A stretch of 9,093 nt of DNA from Candidatus Omnitrophota bacterium (GTDB lineage: Bacteria; Omnitrophota; Gorgyraeia; Gygaellales; Profunditerraquicolaceae), in the NCBI GenBank assembly GCA_028687525.1, contig JAQTZX010000043.1:1-9093 (forward strand), in the 5' to 3' direction. The notes beneath the pieces were generated by a model. That model searched no databases, was not told the origin of the DNA, and worked only from the letters and a program-made list of their open reading frames with translations. Shown one piece after another: positions 1 through 7,918 of this stretch. A program made the translations under genes and the position numbers. Within the stretch, counting starts at the first letter, position 1; each line of letters opens with the position of its first letter.

Positions 1-48
1 GGCGCACAGAAGAAGCAGTCCGATGTTTTTCCCGGTTGTTAATTCCAT
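1..48 (-). CDS. Start of an unrecognised gene, possibly membrane or secreted protein (partial)
   Basis: Only the first 16 codons are inside the window: an ATG at 46-48 reading MELTTGKNIGLLLLCA and running open to position 1. The start is supported by a strong Shine-Dalgarno (GGGAGGT on the minus strand, about 55-61) with 7 nt between GGAGG and the ATG. The ATG lies only 17 bp beyond the panE stop, so the gene is almost certainly co-transcribed with panE. A lysine followed by a run of leucines ending in Cys-Ala could be the beginning of a signal peptide, a lipoprotein signal or a membrane segment, but too little is visible to decide. I do not recognise the protein and assign no function. Confidence 0.7.
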   Translation of the reverse strand, partial: MELTTGKNIGLLLLCA

Positions 49-65
49 TATGTTACCTCCCTTAT

Positions 66-998
66 TTATCGGCTGACTTCCAAGGCATAACTGGATTCGA
101 TTGTTTTCACCAGATCGACAAGTATGGAATTGACCGGGCAGGGAATGCCTAATTCCTGCGCCTGCCGGACAATAACCCCGTTTATAAAATCGATCTCGGT
201 ATGTTTTTTCTTTAAAATATCCTGCAGCATCGATGAAATGTTGGCGGCGGTTGCTTCGCATACCGCCTCTACTTTTGCCAGCGGGTCGTCATAGATAAGT
301 TTGATGCGCTTTCTCTTGGCTACTTTGATGGCTTCGGTGACCGCTTCGCGCATTATCCTGCGCGTGCTCTCGAATTCCGCCAGCCGGCCGTTATTCAGCC
401 GGGTTATGGCGGTCAAGGCGTTTATTCCGGCGTTAACGAGCAGTTTCGACCAAAGCAATCCCTTTATATCCCGGGAAATGCGTGTTTCCAGCCCGCCTTT
501 GTTGAATATCTCGCGGATGGAACGTATAGCCACCGGGATCCTCCCGTCGATCCTGCCGATGACCGTTTCTCCTCTACCCGCGTACCGGACCCTGCCGGTG
601 TCAAGCAAAGTGGCGCCCAGATTGGTTACTCCCCCGATCACCTTTTCCCCCCCCGCAACTTCGCTGAGAATCTCGATATTACCTATACCGTTTTGCAGAG
701 TCAGGATCACGGTCCCTTCCTGGACAAGCGGTTTTGCGCGGATTATGGCTGATTTTGTATCATAAGCCTTTACGCAAACAATGACCAGATCAACCGGCCC
801 GATTTCCTTGGCGTCCGCGGTAGCCTTTACCCGTGACTGCCATTCGCCGGATATCCCGTCGATCCTTATCCCGCTTCCACTGATCGCCGCGGCACGCCCC
901 GCGTTTTTATCCAAAAGCCATATTTCTTCTTTTGCCCTGGACAAAAAGGCGGCGAACAGGTTTCCCATTGCTCCCGGTCCTACGATAGCTATTTTCAT
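66..998 (-). CDS. panE: 2-dehydropantoate 2-reductase (ketopantoate reductase)
   Basis: This 310-residue cytoplasmic enzyme would reduce 2-dehydropantoate to pantoate with NADPH, in pantothenate and coenzyme A synthesis. The N-terminal Rossmann fold begins at once with the dinucleotide motif GPGAMG (residues 7-12). Family-conserved residues are in place: Lys77 in VCVKAYD, Asn103 in LQNG, Lys185 and Asn189/Asn193 in the WSKLLVNAGINAL block (the Lys matches the catalytic lysine), and the C-terminal SSMLQD...TEIDFING block (255-274) with Glu268. Length is normal. The ATG at 998 is preferred: AAGGA lies 7 nt upstream and the fold starts directly after it. A GTG at 1049 would add 17 proline-rich residues and has GGAGG only 3 nt away. 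The gene follows recO after 91 bp. PanE belongs to a broad family of 2-oxoacid reductases, so the exact substrate is inferred from these motifs. Confidence 0.92.
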   Translation of the reverse strand: MKIAIVGPGAMGNLFAAFLSRAKEEIWLLDKNAGRAAAISGSGIRIDGISGEWQSRVKATADAKEIGPVDLVIVCVKAYDTKSAIIRAKPLVQEGTVILTLQNGIGNIEILSEVAGGEKVIGGVTNLGATLLDTGRVRYAGRGETVIGRIDGRIPVAIRSIREIFNKGGLETRISRDIKGLLWSKLLVNAGINALTAITRLNNGRLAEFESTRRIMREAVTEAIKVAKRKRIKLIYDDPLAKVEAVCEATAANISSMLQDILKKKHTEIDFINGVIVRQAQELGIPCPVNSILVDLVKTIESSYALEVSR

Positions 999-1005
999 GG
1001 CGATA

Positions 1006-1010
1006 TCCTT
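1006..1010 (-). promoter_or_regulatory. Ribosome binding site deciding the panE start
   Basis: On the minus strand AAGGA precedes the ATG at 998 by 7 nt. This favours the ATG over the upstream in-frame GTG at 1049, whose GGAGG (1053-1057) is only 3 nt from the GTG. Confidence 0.6.
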
Positions 1011-1089
1011 CTGTGCTTCAGGCAATGGCGGCGGCCTGGCTATGTGCACTTGCCTCCGGTGGAGTATGGTTTTTTGTTATCCTGTTCAA

Positions 1090-1818
1090 TCACTTTTGCG
1101 ATTTAATATCTTTTTCTATGTGGAATCTTATGAACAGATTCAGGATCATGTCTATTTCATTTTTGACTTCGGCGCTCATACCTAAAGAAAGGTTTTTGTT
1201 AAAATCATTCCTTTCTATGAAAAGCAGAGTGGCTATGGTTCCTTTCAGGATCGCGCGGGCGGCGGCGTCTTTGGCCGCACAGCGTTCGCAGAGCAATCCG
1301 CCGAAGCGCAGGCTGAATTTTGCCTGTTCAAGGTACCGGCTGGCGCAGGAAATACAAGAATCAAAATGCGGCTTGAAGCCCGAAAGGGACAAAAGTTTTA
1401 TCTTGAAGATAGTTTCTATCTTTTCCGGTTTGGTGGTTACCGCCAGTTCAGACAGCGCCCGGAGAGTTATGCCGAATACTTCGGTGTTCCTGTCTTCAGC
1501 GGGCATTACCGCGTCCGCCAGTTCCATCATCACGCTGGCAGTTCCCACCCGGCCAAGGTTTTTCCTTAGAGAGACAAAATCGTTCTTTATATCGCATTGT
1601 GATACCAGATGCAGGGTTGAATGCCTGCTCTTGTAGAATATGATCTCGTTGTGGGAGAACGGCTCCACCGTACTGGCGAACTTTCTGGGATCTTTGCGGA
1701 TGCCTTTGAGCAGGCCGGAGACTTTACCGAATTCTTCGGTTAGAAAACTAACTATAAGCGAAGTTTCCCGGAAGTTGAACCGGCGGAGAACAATTGCGTC
1801 TGTTCGGAGAATAGGCAT
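1090..1818 (-). CDS. recO: DNA repair protein RecO
   Basis: RecO anneals single strands and helps load RecA onto SSB-coated DNA in the RecF(O)R pathway. The 242-residue protein opens with the typical N-terminal OB fold (MPILRTDAIVLRR, then FRETSLIVSFLTEEFGKVSGLLKGIRK, about residues 1-42). It continues into the helical domain with a four-cysteine zinc site: C155-x2-C158 and C177-x2-C180, separated by the FSLRFGGLLC stretch that is characteristic of RecO. Length is normal for the family. The ATG at 1818 has a modest Shine-Dalgarno (AAGG, 1824-1827, 5 nt spacing) and gives the conserved N-terminus directly. The gene starts 67 bp after ybeY and ends 91 bp before panE. In Firmicutes recO also lies downstream of ybeY, usually with era and cdd between them; those are absent here. 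Confidence 0.95.
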   Translation of the reverse strand: MPILRTDAIVLRRFNFRETSLIVSFLTEEFGKVSGLLKGIRKDPRKFASTVEPFSHNEIIFYKSRHSTLHLVSQCDIKNDFVSLRKNLGRVGTASVMMELADAVMPAEDRNTEVFGITLRALSELAVTTKPEKIETIFKIKLLSLSGFKPHFDSCISCASRYLEQAKFSLRFGGLLCERCAAKDAAARAILKGTIATLLFIERNDFNKNLSLGMSAEVKNEIDMILNLFIRFHIEKDIKSQK

Positions 1819-1834
1819 ATGCGCCTTCGGGCGG

Positions 1835-1851
1835 CAGCGTTATTATCGCTG
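1835..1851. repeat. Small hairpin in the ybeY-recO gap
   Basis: CAGCG and CGCTG form a perfect 5-bp stem around a 7-nt AT-only loop, 16 bp upstream of the recO start within a 67-bp gap. On the minus strand it is followed by GC-rich sequence, not a U-tract, so it does not look like a terminator for the operon. It could affect processing or translation of recO, or be chance. Confidence 0.3.
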
Positions 1852-1885
1852 ATTTTGTTCCATGCGTTGAAAGAAAATAACGATA

Positions 1886-2311
1886 TTACCGAAACACGAA
1901 TGTTTTCAACAATTGTAATTCTCTTTTATGCATCCTGTCGCGTTCTTTTTTTGTTCTGTCATCGTAACCAAGTATATGCAATATGCCGTGTACCAAATAG
2001 AGGTGTAATTCGTATGCCGGATCCGTGCGAAACTTCCGTGAATACGCGCAGGCGGTTTCCGTGGATACAATGATGTCCGCGTACAGACCTGCCTTCTCAT
2101 CGCTTAAGTCAAAAGAAAGAACGTCGGTGGGACAATCTTTACCGAGATATGCCTTATTTAACCGGCGTATTCCCGGATCATCCGTCACGCAAAGCGAGAT
2201 TTCTCCTTTTTCCGCAGCCTGTTCTTCTTTTAATACGTACCGGACCAGCCGCTTTATGAACAAGACGTTAATCCGGAGGATATTCTGTCTGTTCCGCACC
2301 GATATTTTCAT
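1886..2311 (-). CDS. ybeY: Endoribonuclease YbeY (rRNA maturation), variant active site
   Basis: YbeY is a metal-dependent RNase involved in 16S rRNA 3'-end maturation and ribosome quality control. The 141-residue protein shows the family hallmarks: MKISVRNRQ at the N-terminus, LNKAYLGKDCPTDVLSFDL (residues 51-69), and the metal-binding signature HGILHILGYDD (108-118). Two usually conserved residues differ. The third zinc ligand, normally His in HGxLHxxGYDH, is Asp118, and the Arg of YRGKD (Arg59 in E. coli) is Leu56. From memory Bacteroidetes YbeY proteins show similar substitutions, so this is more likely a natural variant than a dead protein; the reading frame is intact. The ATG at 2311 has no clear Shine-Dalgarno and lies 20 bp after the HD gene, so translational coupling is plausible. 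The PhoH/YbeZ partner is encoded two genes upstream. Confidence 0.93.
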   Translation of the reverse strand: MKISVRNRQNILRINVLFIKRLVRYVLKEEQAAEKGEISLCVTDDPGIRRLNKAYLGKDCPTDVLSFDLSDEKAGLYADIIVSTETACAYSRKFRTDPAYELHLYLVHGILHILGYDDRTKKERDRMHKRELQLLKTFVFR

Positions 2312-2331
2312 AAGGCTGTATAAAACCGGTT

Positions 2332-3735
2332 TTACCCGGTTTGTGTGCCGTTCGGCGGGGTATTCTCCCGGTAATCAATGCGGGCGTGGTATATCCCGCT
2401 TAAAACCCGGATGAAAACACCGGCTATTTTTTCAAGGTCTTTCAGGGTCAGGTCGCATTCATCAAGCTGCCCGTCGATAAATTTATTGTTGCGGATTTTA
2501 TGCACTACCTCTTCAATTCTGGCGGGCGTTGGTTCTTTGAGCGCGCGTACCGTGGCTTCCACCGCATCGGCGAGCATGACTATGGCTTTTTCTTTGGTGT
2601 CCGGTTTCGGCCCCGGGTAGCGGAATCCCTCTTCTTTCAACTCCTGGTCTGCCTCCAGTGATTCCAGGGCCTTACGATAGAAATAATATACCAGGCTGTT
2701 GCCGTGATGTTGTTGTATGAAATCAACCAGGATCGGACTTAAGTGATGCTTGCGGGCCAGTTCCACGCCCTCCTTAACATGATTCATTATAATAAGCCTG
2801 CTGATAGTGGGAGATAATTCTTCATGCTTATTGTTTGCCAGGTCCTGGTTTTCGCTGAAATATCCGGGTTTGGCTAATTTCCCCGCGTCGTGGTAATAAG
2901 CTCCGATGCGCGCCAGCAGGGAATTGGCGCCTACCGCGCGGCAGGCGGCATCGGCTAAATTGCCGACGATAAGACTGTGGTGATAGGTCCCCGGGGCTTC
3001 CAGCATTATCCGGTTCAGGAGCGGATGATTAAAATCTGCCAGCTCAAGCAGGCTGATATTGGTAATGGTTTTAAACAAGTGTTCGAATATCGGCAGTATC
3101 CCCAAAACAATAATCCCGCAGGCAAGGCCGTTTACCGGCGCGATGATGTATTCCGCGGGGTCCCTGAGCAGAAGCCCGCGGGTAAAAAACAGAAGCACGG
3201 CCTGGATGATCCCGGCGGCAATACCGGCATTAATAACGGTGCTGCGTTTGCGCGCACCTTTTGTCATGATTATGGCGACTGTCCCGCTGGTCAGGAATAC
3301 AATGCCGGCCGCGAGATTGTTTCCCGCCAGGATTGATACCGTTACCGCCGCGGCCAGGGTTAGAAGAAAAGAAATAACCGTTTCGTCGAATAAAATTATA
3401 GCCAACATGCTGATCAGGCAAAAAGGCGTGTAGAACAAGGAAACTTTGTTTTGGATGACGAAATAAGCGCCTGCGAATACAAGGATATACAGAAATGTCA
3501 AATTCAGAAGAGAGTATGGTTTTGAGGAACTGTTTTTGTACAGACTTCCAAAAAGCAATACCAGGGAGAGCAGGAATACCGGAAGTATAAAATTAACCTC
3601 TAACAGGCGGCTGACAAAGAAAACCCCTGCCGCTCCGGAGGCAAAGGTGAAAAACGGGCGGAACCGCCCGATTTTTGCCTTCAGGAGAAGGAAAGCAATC
3701 CTTTTCGTATTGGTAATTGAATTAAGCCCCGTCAT
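2332..3735 (-). CDS. pgpH: Membrane HD-domain phosphohydrolase, short PgpH/YqfF-type (putative c-di-AMP phosphodiesterase)
   Basis: This 467-residue membrane protein has about seven or eight hydrophobic segments between residues 28 and 220, then a cytoplasmic HD domain. The HD domain matches the PgpH/YqfF family: PGTYHHSLIVGNLADAA (His253), YYHDAGK (His282-Asp283), MNHVKEGVELA (His319), QQHHG (His343-His344) and LADAVEA (Asp390), so the metal ligands are complete. PgpH hydrolyses cyclic di-AMP to pApA in Listeria and Bacillus. Family members are usually about 700-800 residues because a first membrane helix and a large extracytoplasmic 7TMR-HDED domain precede the 7TM bundle. Here that part is absent and the protein begins a few residues before the membrane bundle. 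No reading frame upstream could restore it, since phoH ends 40 bp before. The start ATG has GGAG 11 nt upstream (3747-3750), a long spacing. Cyclic di-AMP as the substrate is inference. Confidence 0.85.
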   Translation of the reverse strand: MTGLNSITNTKRIAFLLLKAKIGRFRPFFTFASGAAGVFFVSRLLEVNFILPVFLLSLVLLFGSLYKNSSSKPYSLLNLTFLYILVFAGAYFVIQNKVSLFYTPFCLISMLAIILFDETVISFLLTLAAAVTVSILAGNNLAAGIVFLTSGTVAIIMTKGARKRSTVINAGIAAGIIQAVLLFFTRGLLLRDPAEYIIAPVNGLACGIIVLGILPIFEHLFKTITNISLLELADFNHPLLNRIMLEAPGTYHHSLIVGNLADAACRAVGANSLLARIGAYYHDAGKLAKPGYFSENQDLANNKHEELSPTISRLIIMNHVKEGVELARKHHLSPILVDFIQQHHGNSLVYYFYRKALESLEADQELKEEGFRYPGPKPDTKEKAIVMLADAVEATVRALKEPTPARIEEVVHKIRNNKFIDGQLDECDLTLKDLEKIAGVFIRVLSGIYHARIDYRENTPPNGTQTG

Positions 3736-3775
3736 TTAGCTGTGTACTCCGACTTCTTTTGTTTGCGTGCCGGCG

Positions 3776-4738
3776 CTACATGCTGTTTTCCGCCCGGGCA
3801 TAGGCCTCAATGACTTTTTGCACAAGTTCATGACGCACTACATCCGCGCCGGTTAAATTGACCAGCTTGATCCCCTCCACGTCTTTTAGTATTTTTTGCG
3901 CTTTCAGCAGTCCGAGCGGCTTACCGTCGGGAAGATCGCTTTGGGTGATGTCGCCGGTAATCACCGCTTTGGAATCGAATCCAAGGCGGGTAAGGAACAT
4001 CTTCATCTGTTCGGCGGTGGCATTCTGCGCTTCATCAAGTATTATAAAGGCTTCATTCAGGGTCCTGCCGCGCATATAGGCCAGCGGGGCAACTTCGATA
4101 ATGCCTGTCTCCAGGTATTTTTCTATGCGTTCCGCTTCCATCATATCATATAGTGCATCGTAAAGCGGTCTTAAATAAGGCGATATTTTCTCGTACATGT
4201 CGCCTGGAAGAAACCCGAGTGATTCCCCCGCTTCTATGGCCGGACGGGTGAGAATTATCCTGCGCACATTCTGGTTTTTCAGGGCTTCGACCGCACAGGC
4301 CATGGCCAGATAGGTTTTTCCTGTCCCTGCCGGTCCGATACCGAACACGATATCGAATTTCCTGATAGCTTCCACGTATTCGCGCTGTCCGGGGGTGCGG
4401 GGCCCGGCTTGTTTCTCCCGGGAAGCGGAAGAATGACTGAATTCCGAGTTCTTCAGGCTGAATAAACTTTTGCTCCTGGAGTGTTTCGGATCTTTGATGA
4501 AATACCGCAGGTCGGCGTCGTCCATGCGGTAATCGCGGGAACGCAGAGTATTCAGGATGTATTCGATGGTTTCCGCGGCCTTGCTGATATTATGCGAGCT
4601 TCCTTTTAATTTCAGGAAATTATTCCGGAGAGAAAGTTTAACCTTGAACTCTTTCTCTATGCTGGAGAGGTTGCCGTCATAGGTCCCGAAGAGTTTCTGG
4701 GCCTCGGCCACCGATTTTATGTTGATGAGTTTTTCCAT
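3776..4738 (-). CDS. phoH: PhoH-like (YbeZ) ATPase
   Basis: This 320-residue cytoplasmic protein is a PhoH/YbeZ-type P-loop ATPase. An N-terminal RNA-binding-like (KH-type) segment covers about residues 1-65, followed by a charged, serine-rich linker (85-110) and the PhoH ATPase domain from about 115. Walker A is GPAGTGKT (135-142) and Walker B is FIILDEAQN (231-239). TGDITQSDLP (261-270) and GADVVRHELVQKVIEAY near the C-terminus are typical of the family. YbeZ proteins interact with YbeY and are thought to act in rRNA maturation or RNA unwinding; the ybeY gene two positions downstream fits this. Length is normal. The ATG at 4738 has no evident Shine-Dalgarno; a 7-bp GC-rich hairpin occupies the upstream gap. 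The name phoH is historical and does not show a role in phosphate starvation. Confidence 0.95.
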   Translation of the reverse strand: MEKLINIKSVAEAQKLFGTYDGNLSSIEKEFKVKLSLRNNFLKLKGSSHNISKAAETIEYILNTLRSRDYRMDDADLRYFIKDPKHSRSKSLFSLKNSEFSHSSASREKQAGPRTPGQREYVEAIRKFDIVFGIGPAGTGKTYLAMACAVEALKNQNVRRIILTRPAIEAGESLGFLPGDMYEKISPYLRPLYDALYDMMEAERIEKYLETGIIEVAPLAYMRGRTLNEAFIILDEAQNATAEQMKMFLTRLGFDSKAVITGDITQSDLPDGKPLGLLKAQKILKDVEGIKLVNLTGADVVRHELVQKVIEAYARAENSM

Positions 4739-4754
4739 TATATTTTCAGTTATG

Positions 4755-4781
4755 CCCCGATAAACATATTTAAAATCGGGG
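4755..4781. repeat. Hairpin in the aspS-phoH gap
   Basis: CCCCGAT (4755-4761) and ATCGGGG (4775-4781) form a perfect 7-bp GC-rich stem with a 13-nt AT-rich loop. It fills the middle of the 56-bp gap between aspS and phoH, starting 13 bp after the aspS stop. On the minus strand the sequence after the stem is CATAACTGAAAATA, with no U-tract, so strong intrinsic termination is unlikely. An RNA-processing or 3'-end-stabilising element is a reasonable guess. Confidence 0.45.
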
Positions 4782-4794
4782 ATATCTCCGTATA

Positions 4795-6183
<1,389 letters not shown>

Positions 6184-6192
6184 TGTCCAATT

Positions 6193-6197
6193 CTCCT
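6193..6197 (-). promoter_or_regulatory. Ribosome binding site deciding the aspS start
   Basis: AGGAG on the minus strand lies 9 nt before the ATG at 6183. It favours MLRTHTCGEL as the N-terminus, which aligns with the start of other bacterial AspRS proteins, over an in-frame GTG 36 nt further upstream. Confidence 0.6.
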
Positions 6198-6228
6198 GTG
6201 TTTTAACCCGTGGCTCCACGTTGGATCT

Positions 6229-6269
6229 GTACCGGGTACATCATAGATTCAAGTTTTTGTGCCCGGTAC
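6229..6269. repeat. Inverted repeat in the hisS-aspS gap
   Basis: GTACCGGGTAC (6229-6239) and GTGCCCGGTAC (6259-6269) are complementary at 10 of 11 positions around a 19-nt loop, directly after the hisS stop (6274-6276) in a 90-bp gap. In a minus-strand transcript the odd position is a C-A mismatch. In a plus-strand transcript it would be a G-U pair and the stem would be followed by five Ts (6271-6275). No plus-strand gene is present to terminate. In the hisS-aspS direction there is no U-tract, so an RNA-processing, stabilising or attenuating element is more likely than a terminator. Confidence 0.5.
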
Positions 6270-6273
6270 GTTT

Positions 6274-7515
6274 TTAACGAGTGAGATATTCCACCAACCC
6301 GGTTTCCGGGATCTCTTCCTGTTTACCGGCGGCCATATCTTTGCACATGACCGTGTTTTTCTTTAGCTCATCGTCGCCGATTATCAGGACGTAGCAGGCT
6401 TTAAGATCATTGGCCCTGCGCATCGCGCCTTTAAGGGAGCGGCTCTCGTAGTCGGTATCGGCGGAAATATTATTCTTACGAAGAGTATGTAAGAGTATAA
6501 TGCCGTGTTGCCTCGCATCTTCCCCCAGGGGTATGATGTAGACGAGTTTCGCGGCCGGACGGACAGGCGGATTTTGCGCCGCCAGCAATAACCGTTCCAC
6601 GCCTAAAGCAAAACCTATTGCCCCGGTTTCAGGCCCGCCTAATTCTTTTACCAGGTTATCGTATCTTCCCCCCGCTCCCAAAGCATCCTGCTGGGGACCA
6701 AGGGTGGGATGTTTTATCTCGAAAACCGTACCGGTGTAATAATCCAGGCCGCGCACCAGGCATGGTGAAACCTCGTGGTTTACGCCTAAAACCTTAAGCC
6801 CGTTCCGAACCTGTTCAAAATCATCCCTGCACACGTCGCATAGATGGGCATTTTGCAGGGATAAATTATTCACGATTGCTTTGCAACCCTCATTTTTACA
6901 ATCAAGAATACGCAGTATATTGCGTCCGTAACGCACCCGGCAGTCTTCACAGAGAGCCGGTAGATGGTCATTAAGGGCATCTTTTAAGAAACCACCAAAG
7001 TGTTTCCGGTCTTCCGCGCATCCCAAGGAATTAATCACAATGGTATATCCTTCGATAGAGAACGCGCGTAAAAGATTATCGGCCATGGAAATGACCTCAA
7101 CATCCAATTCCGGGGCGCGCGAACCTATGGCTTCACAACCGATATGATGAAATTGCCTGAGCCGGCCTTTTTGCGGACGTTCCATCCTGAACATCGGACC
7201 TATATAAAAAAATTTTTCAAAACCCGCGGTTTTATCCAGGTTATTTTCAACATACGCCCGTACTATGGATGCGGTCCCTTCAGGCCGGAGCGCGTACACG
7301 TCCTCGGCTTTCTGTATCAGGAACATCTGTTTCTGGACGATTTCGGCGGCATCCCCTAAGGAACGGTTGAAAAGCCCTGCTTCTTCGATAAGCGGTGGAC
7401 GGATCTCTTTATAGTTGTAGAGGGAAAACAGACGGCGGCTGACATCTTCTATTCCCTGCCAGGAAGAAACATGGTCAGGTAAAATATCTCTGGTACCCGG
7501 AATCTTTTTGAACAT
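6274..7515 (-). CDS. hisS: Histidyl-tRNA synthetase
   Basis: This class II synthetase charges tRNA-His with histidine in the cytoplasm. The 413-residue protein begins with the typical GTRDILPDH segment. It has the TxxxRPEGTAS region (about 74-83, seen as YALRPEGTAS), motif 2 (GPMFRMERPQKGRLRQFHHIGCEAIG, 106-131), the histidine-specific signature LVRGLDYYTGTVFE (253-266, including Arg255), GAGGRYDNL (310-318) and motif 3 (GFALGVERLLL, 331-341), then an alpha/beta anticodon-binding domain. The insertion domain carries paired cysteines (C189/C192, C206/C211, C226/C229) seen in many bacterial HisRS proteins and possibly binding zinc. Length is normal. The ATG at 7515 gives the conserved N-terminus but has no recognisable Shine-Dalgarno. 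The gene follows the HU/IHF-like gene by 41 bp and precedes aspS by 90 bp, a hisS-aspS pairing also known from Firmicutes. Confidence 0.97.
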   Translation of the reverse strand: MFKKIPGTRDILPDHVSSWQGIEDVSRRLFSLYNYKEIRPPLIEEAGLFNRSLGDAAEIVQKQMFLIQKAEDVYALRPEGTASIVRAYVENNLDKTAGFEKFFYIGPMFRMERPQKGRLRQFHHIGCEAIGSRAPELDVEVISMADNLLRAFSIEGYTIVINSLGCAEDRKHFGGFLKDALNDHLPALCEDCRVRYGRNILRILDCKNEGCKAIVNNLSLQNAHLCDVCRDDFEQVRNGLKVLGVNHEVSPCLVRGLDYYTGTVFEIKHPTLGPQQDALGAGGRYDNLVKELGGPETGAIGFALGVERLLLAAQNPPVRPAAKLVYIIPLGEDARQHGIILLHTLRKNNISADTDYESRSLKGAMRRANDLKACYVLIIGDDELKKNTVMCKDMAAGKQEEIPETGLVEYLTR

Positions 7516-7556
7516 AGACGGTTAGCGCTTGTTTTTTGAGGATACGGGGGTAAAAC

Positions 7557-7826
7557 CTATACCTTTTGTTTCATCTCAAGTCCAGGTTTAAAAACCACCA
7601 CTTTCCTCGGTGGTACCGGGACCGCGACGCCGGTGCGGGGATTTCTTCCGGTGCGGCTTTTTCTCTGCTTGATCTTGAAAACGCCAAAGTTTCGCAACTC
7701 GATCTTTTCGCCTCTTACCAAAGCTTCGACCATACAGTCAAAAGCCCGCTGTATTACTTTTTTGACATCGGTCTGTTTGATCTTTGTTTCGTCCGCGACC
7801 TTGATGATAATATCCTTCTTGGTCAT
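7557..7826 (-). CDS. HU/IHF-family nucleoid DNA-binding protein
   Basis: This 89-residue basic protein binds and bends DNA as a dimer and helps organise the nucleoid. The N-terminal helical part MTKKDIIIKVADETKI...VIQRAFDCMVEAL covers residues 1-37. It is followed by KIELRNFGVFKIKQRKSRTGRNPRTG, with the beta-arm GRNPRTG (60-66) including the intercalating proline (Pro63), and the closing RKVVVFKPG block (74-82). Length is typical. The sequence does not settle whether it is better called HU or an IHF subunit, so no symbol is given. The ATG at 7826 is strongly supported by AAGGAGG 6 nt upstream. An in-frame GTG at 7916 would add 30 residues but lies inside the promoter and is rejected. It is the first gene after a near-consensus promoter and probably heads the long downstream operon. 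Confidence 0.95.
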   Translation of the reverse strand: MTKKDIIIKVADETKIKQTDVKKVIQRAFDCMVEALVRGEKIELRNFGVFKIKQRKSRTGRNPRTGVAVPVPPRKVVVFKPGLEMKQKV

Positions 7827-7832
7827 CAAATG

Positions 7833-7839
7833 CCTCCTT
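7833..7839 (-). promoter_or_regulatory. Strong ribosome binding site of the HU/IHF-like gene
   Basis: AAGGAGG on the minus strand, 6 nt before the ATG at 7826, is a near-perfect Shine-Dalgarno and fixes the start of this gene. It is the strongest complete ribosome site in the window, consistent with an abundant protein. Confidence 0.85.
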
Positions 7840-7887
7840 CTGGTTGTATTAATCTGTAACTGTTTCTTTACCAAAATGTTACGAAAT

Positions 7888-7916
7888 AATATAACATAAA
7901 ATGAGCTTCCGGTCAA
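7888..7916 (-). promoter_or_regulatory. Sigma70-type promoter for the HU/IHF-like gene and probably the downstream operon
   Basis: On the minus strand TTGACC (7911-7916, five of six matches to TTGACA) is followed after exactly 17 nt by TATATT (7888-7893, five of six matches to TATAAT). Transcription would start near 7880-7882, giving a 5' leader of about 55 nt before the ATG at 7826. A T9 tract (7919-7927) lies two bases upstream of the -35 box and may act like an AT-rich upstream element. Two 5-nt complementary stretches (GTAAC and GTTAC) lie in the leader, too weak to call an operator. Confidence 0.8.
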
Positions 7917-7918
7917 CT

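Noticed and set aside
301..765. A 154-codon plus-strand open frame opposite panE
   Set aside because: It lies entirely antisense to a gene with clear family motifs, shows no recognisable protein features and has no neighbours on that strand. The other plus-strand frames across the window fail in the same way.
999..1049. GTG start for panE adding 17 residues
   Set aside because: The GGAGG is only 3 nt from the GTG, the added residues are proline-rich and unlike the family, and the Rossmann fold begins right after the ATG at 998.
1051..1089. Possible promoter before panE (TTGAAC, 17 nt, TACTCC on the minus strand)
   Set aside because: The -10 element matches the consensus at only about three of six positions, so it is too weak to call.
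1835..1851. Terminator between ybeY and recO
   Set aside because: The 5-bp stem is followed by GC-rich sequence on the transcribed strand; the T-rich flank is on the opposite side and no plus-strand gene exists.
2321..2334. Perfect 14-bp palindrome TAAAACCGGTTTTA at the HD-ybeY junction
   Set aside because: A palindrome of this length is expected about once in two windows of this size by chance, it overlaps the HD stop codon, and it has no loop for a stable hairpin. It could be an operator, but nothing else supports that.
6184..6273. T-box leader controlling aspS
   Set aside because: The gap is only 90 bp, has no T-box core sequence and no antiterminator/terminator pair; the visible stem has no U-tract in the right direction.
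7827..7916. N-terminal extension of the HU/IHF-like protein from a GTG at 7916
   Set aside because: The extra 30 codons cover the -35 box, -10 box and leader. The ATG at 7826 has a strong Shine-Dalgarno and gives the normal family length.
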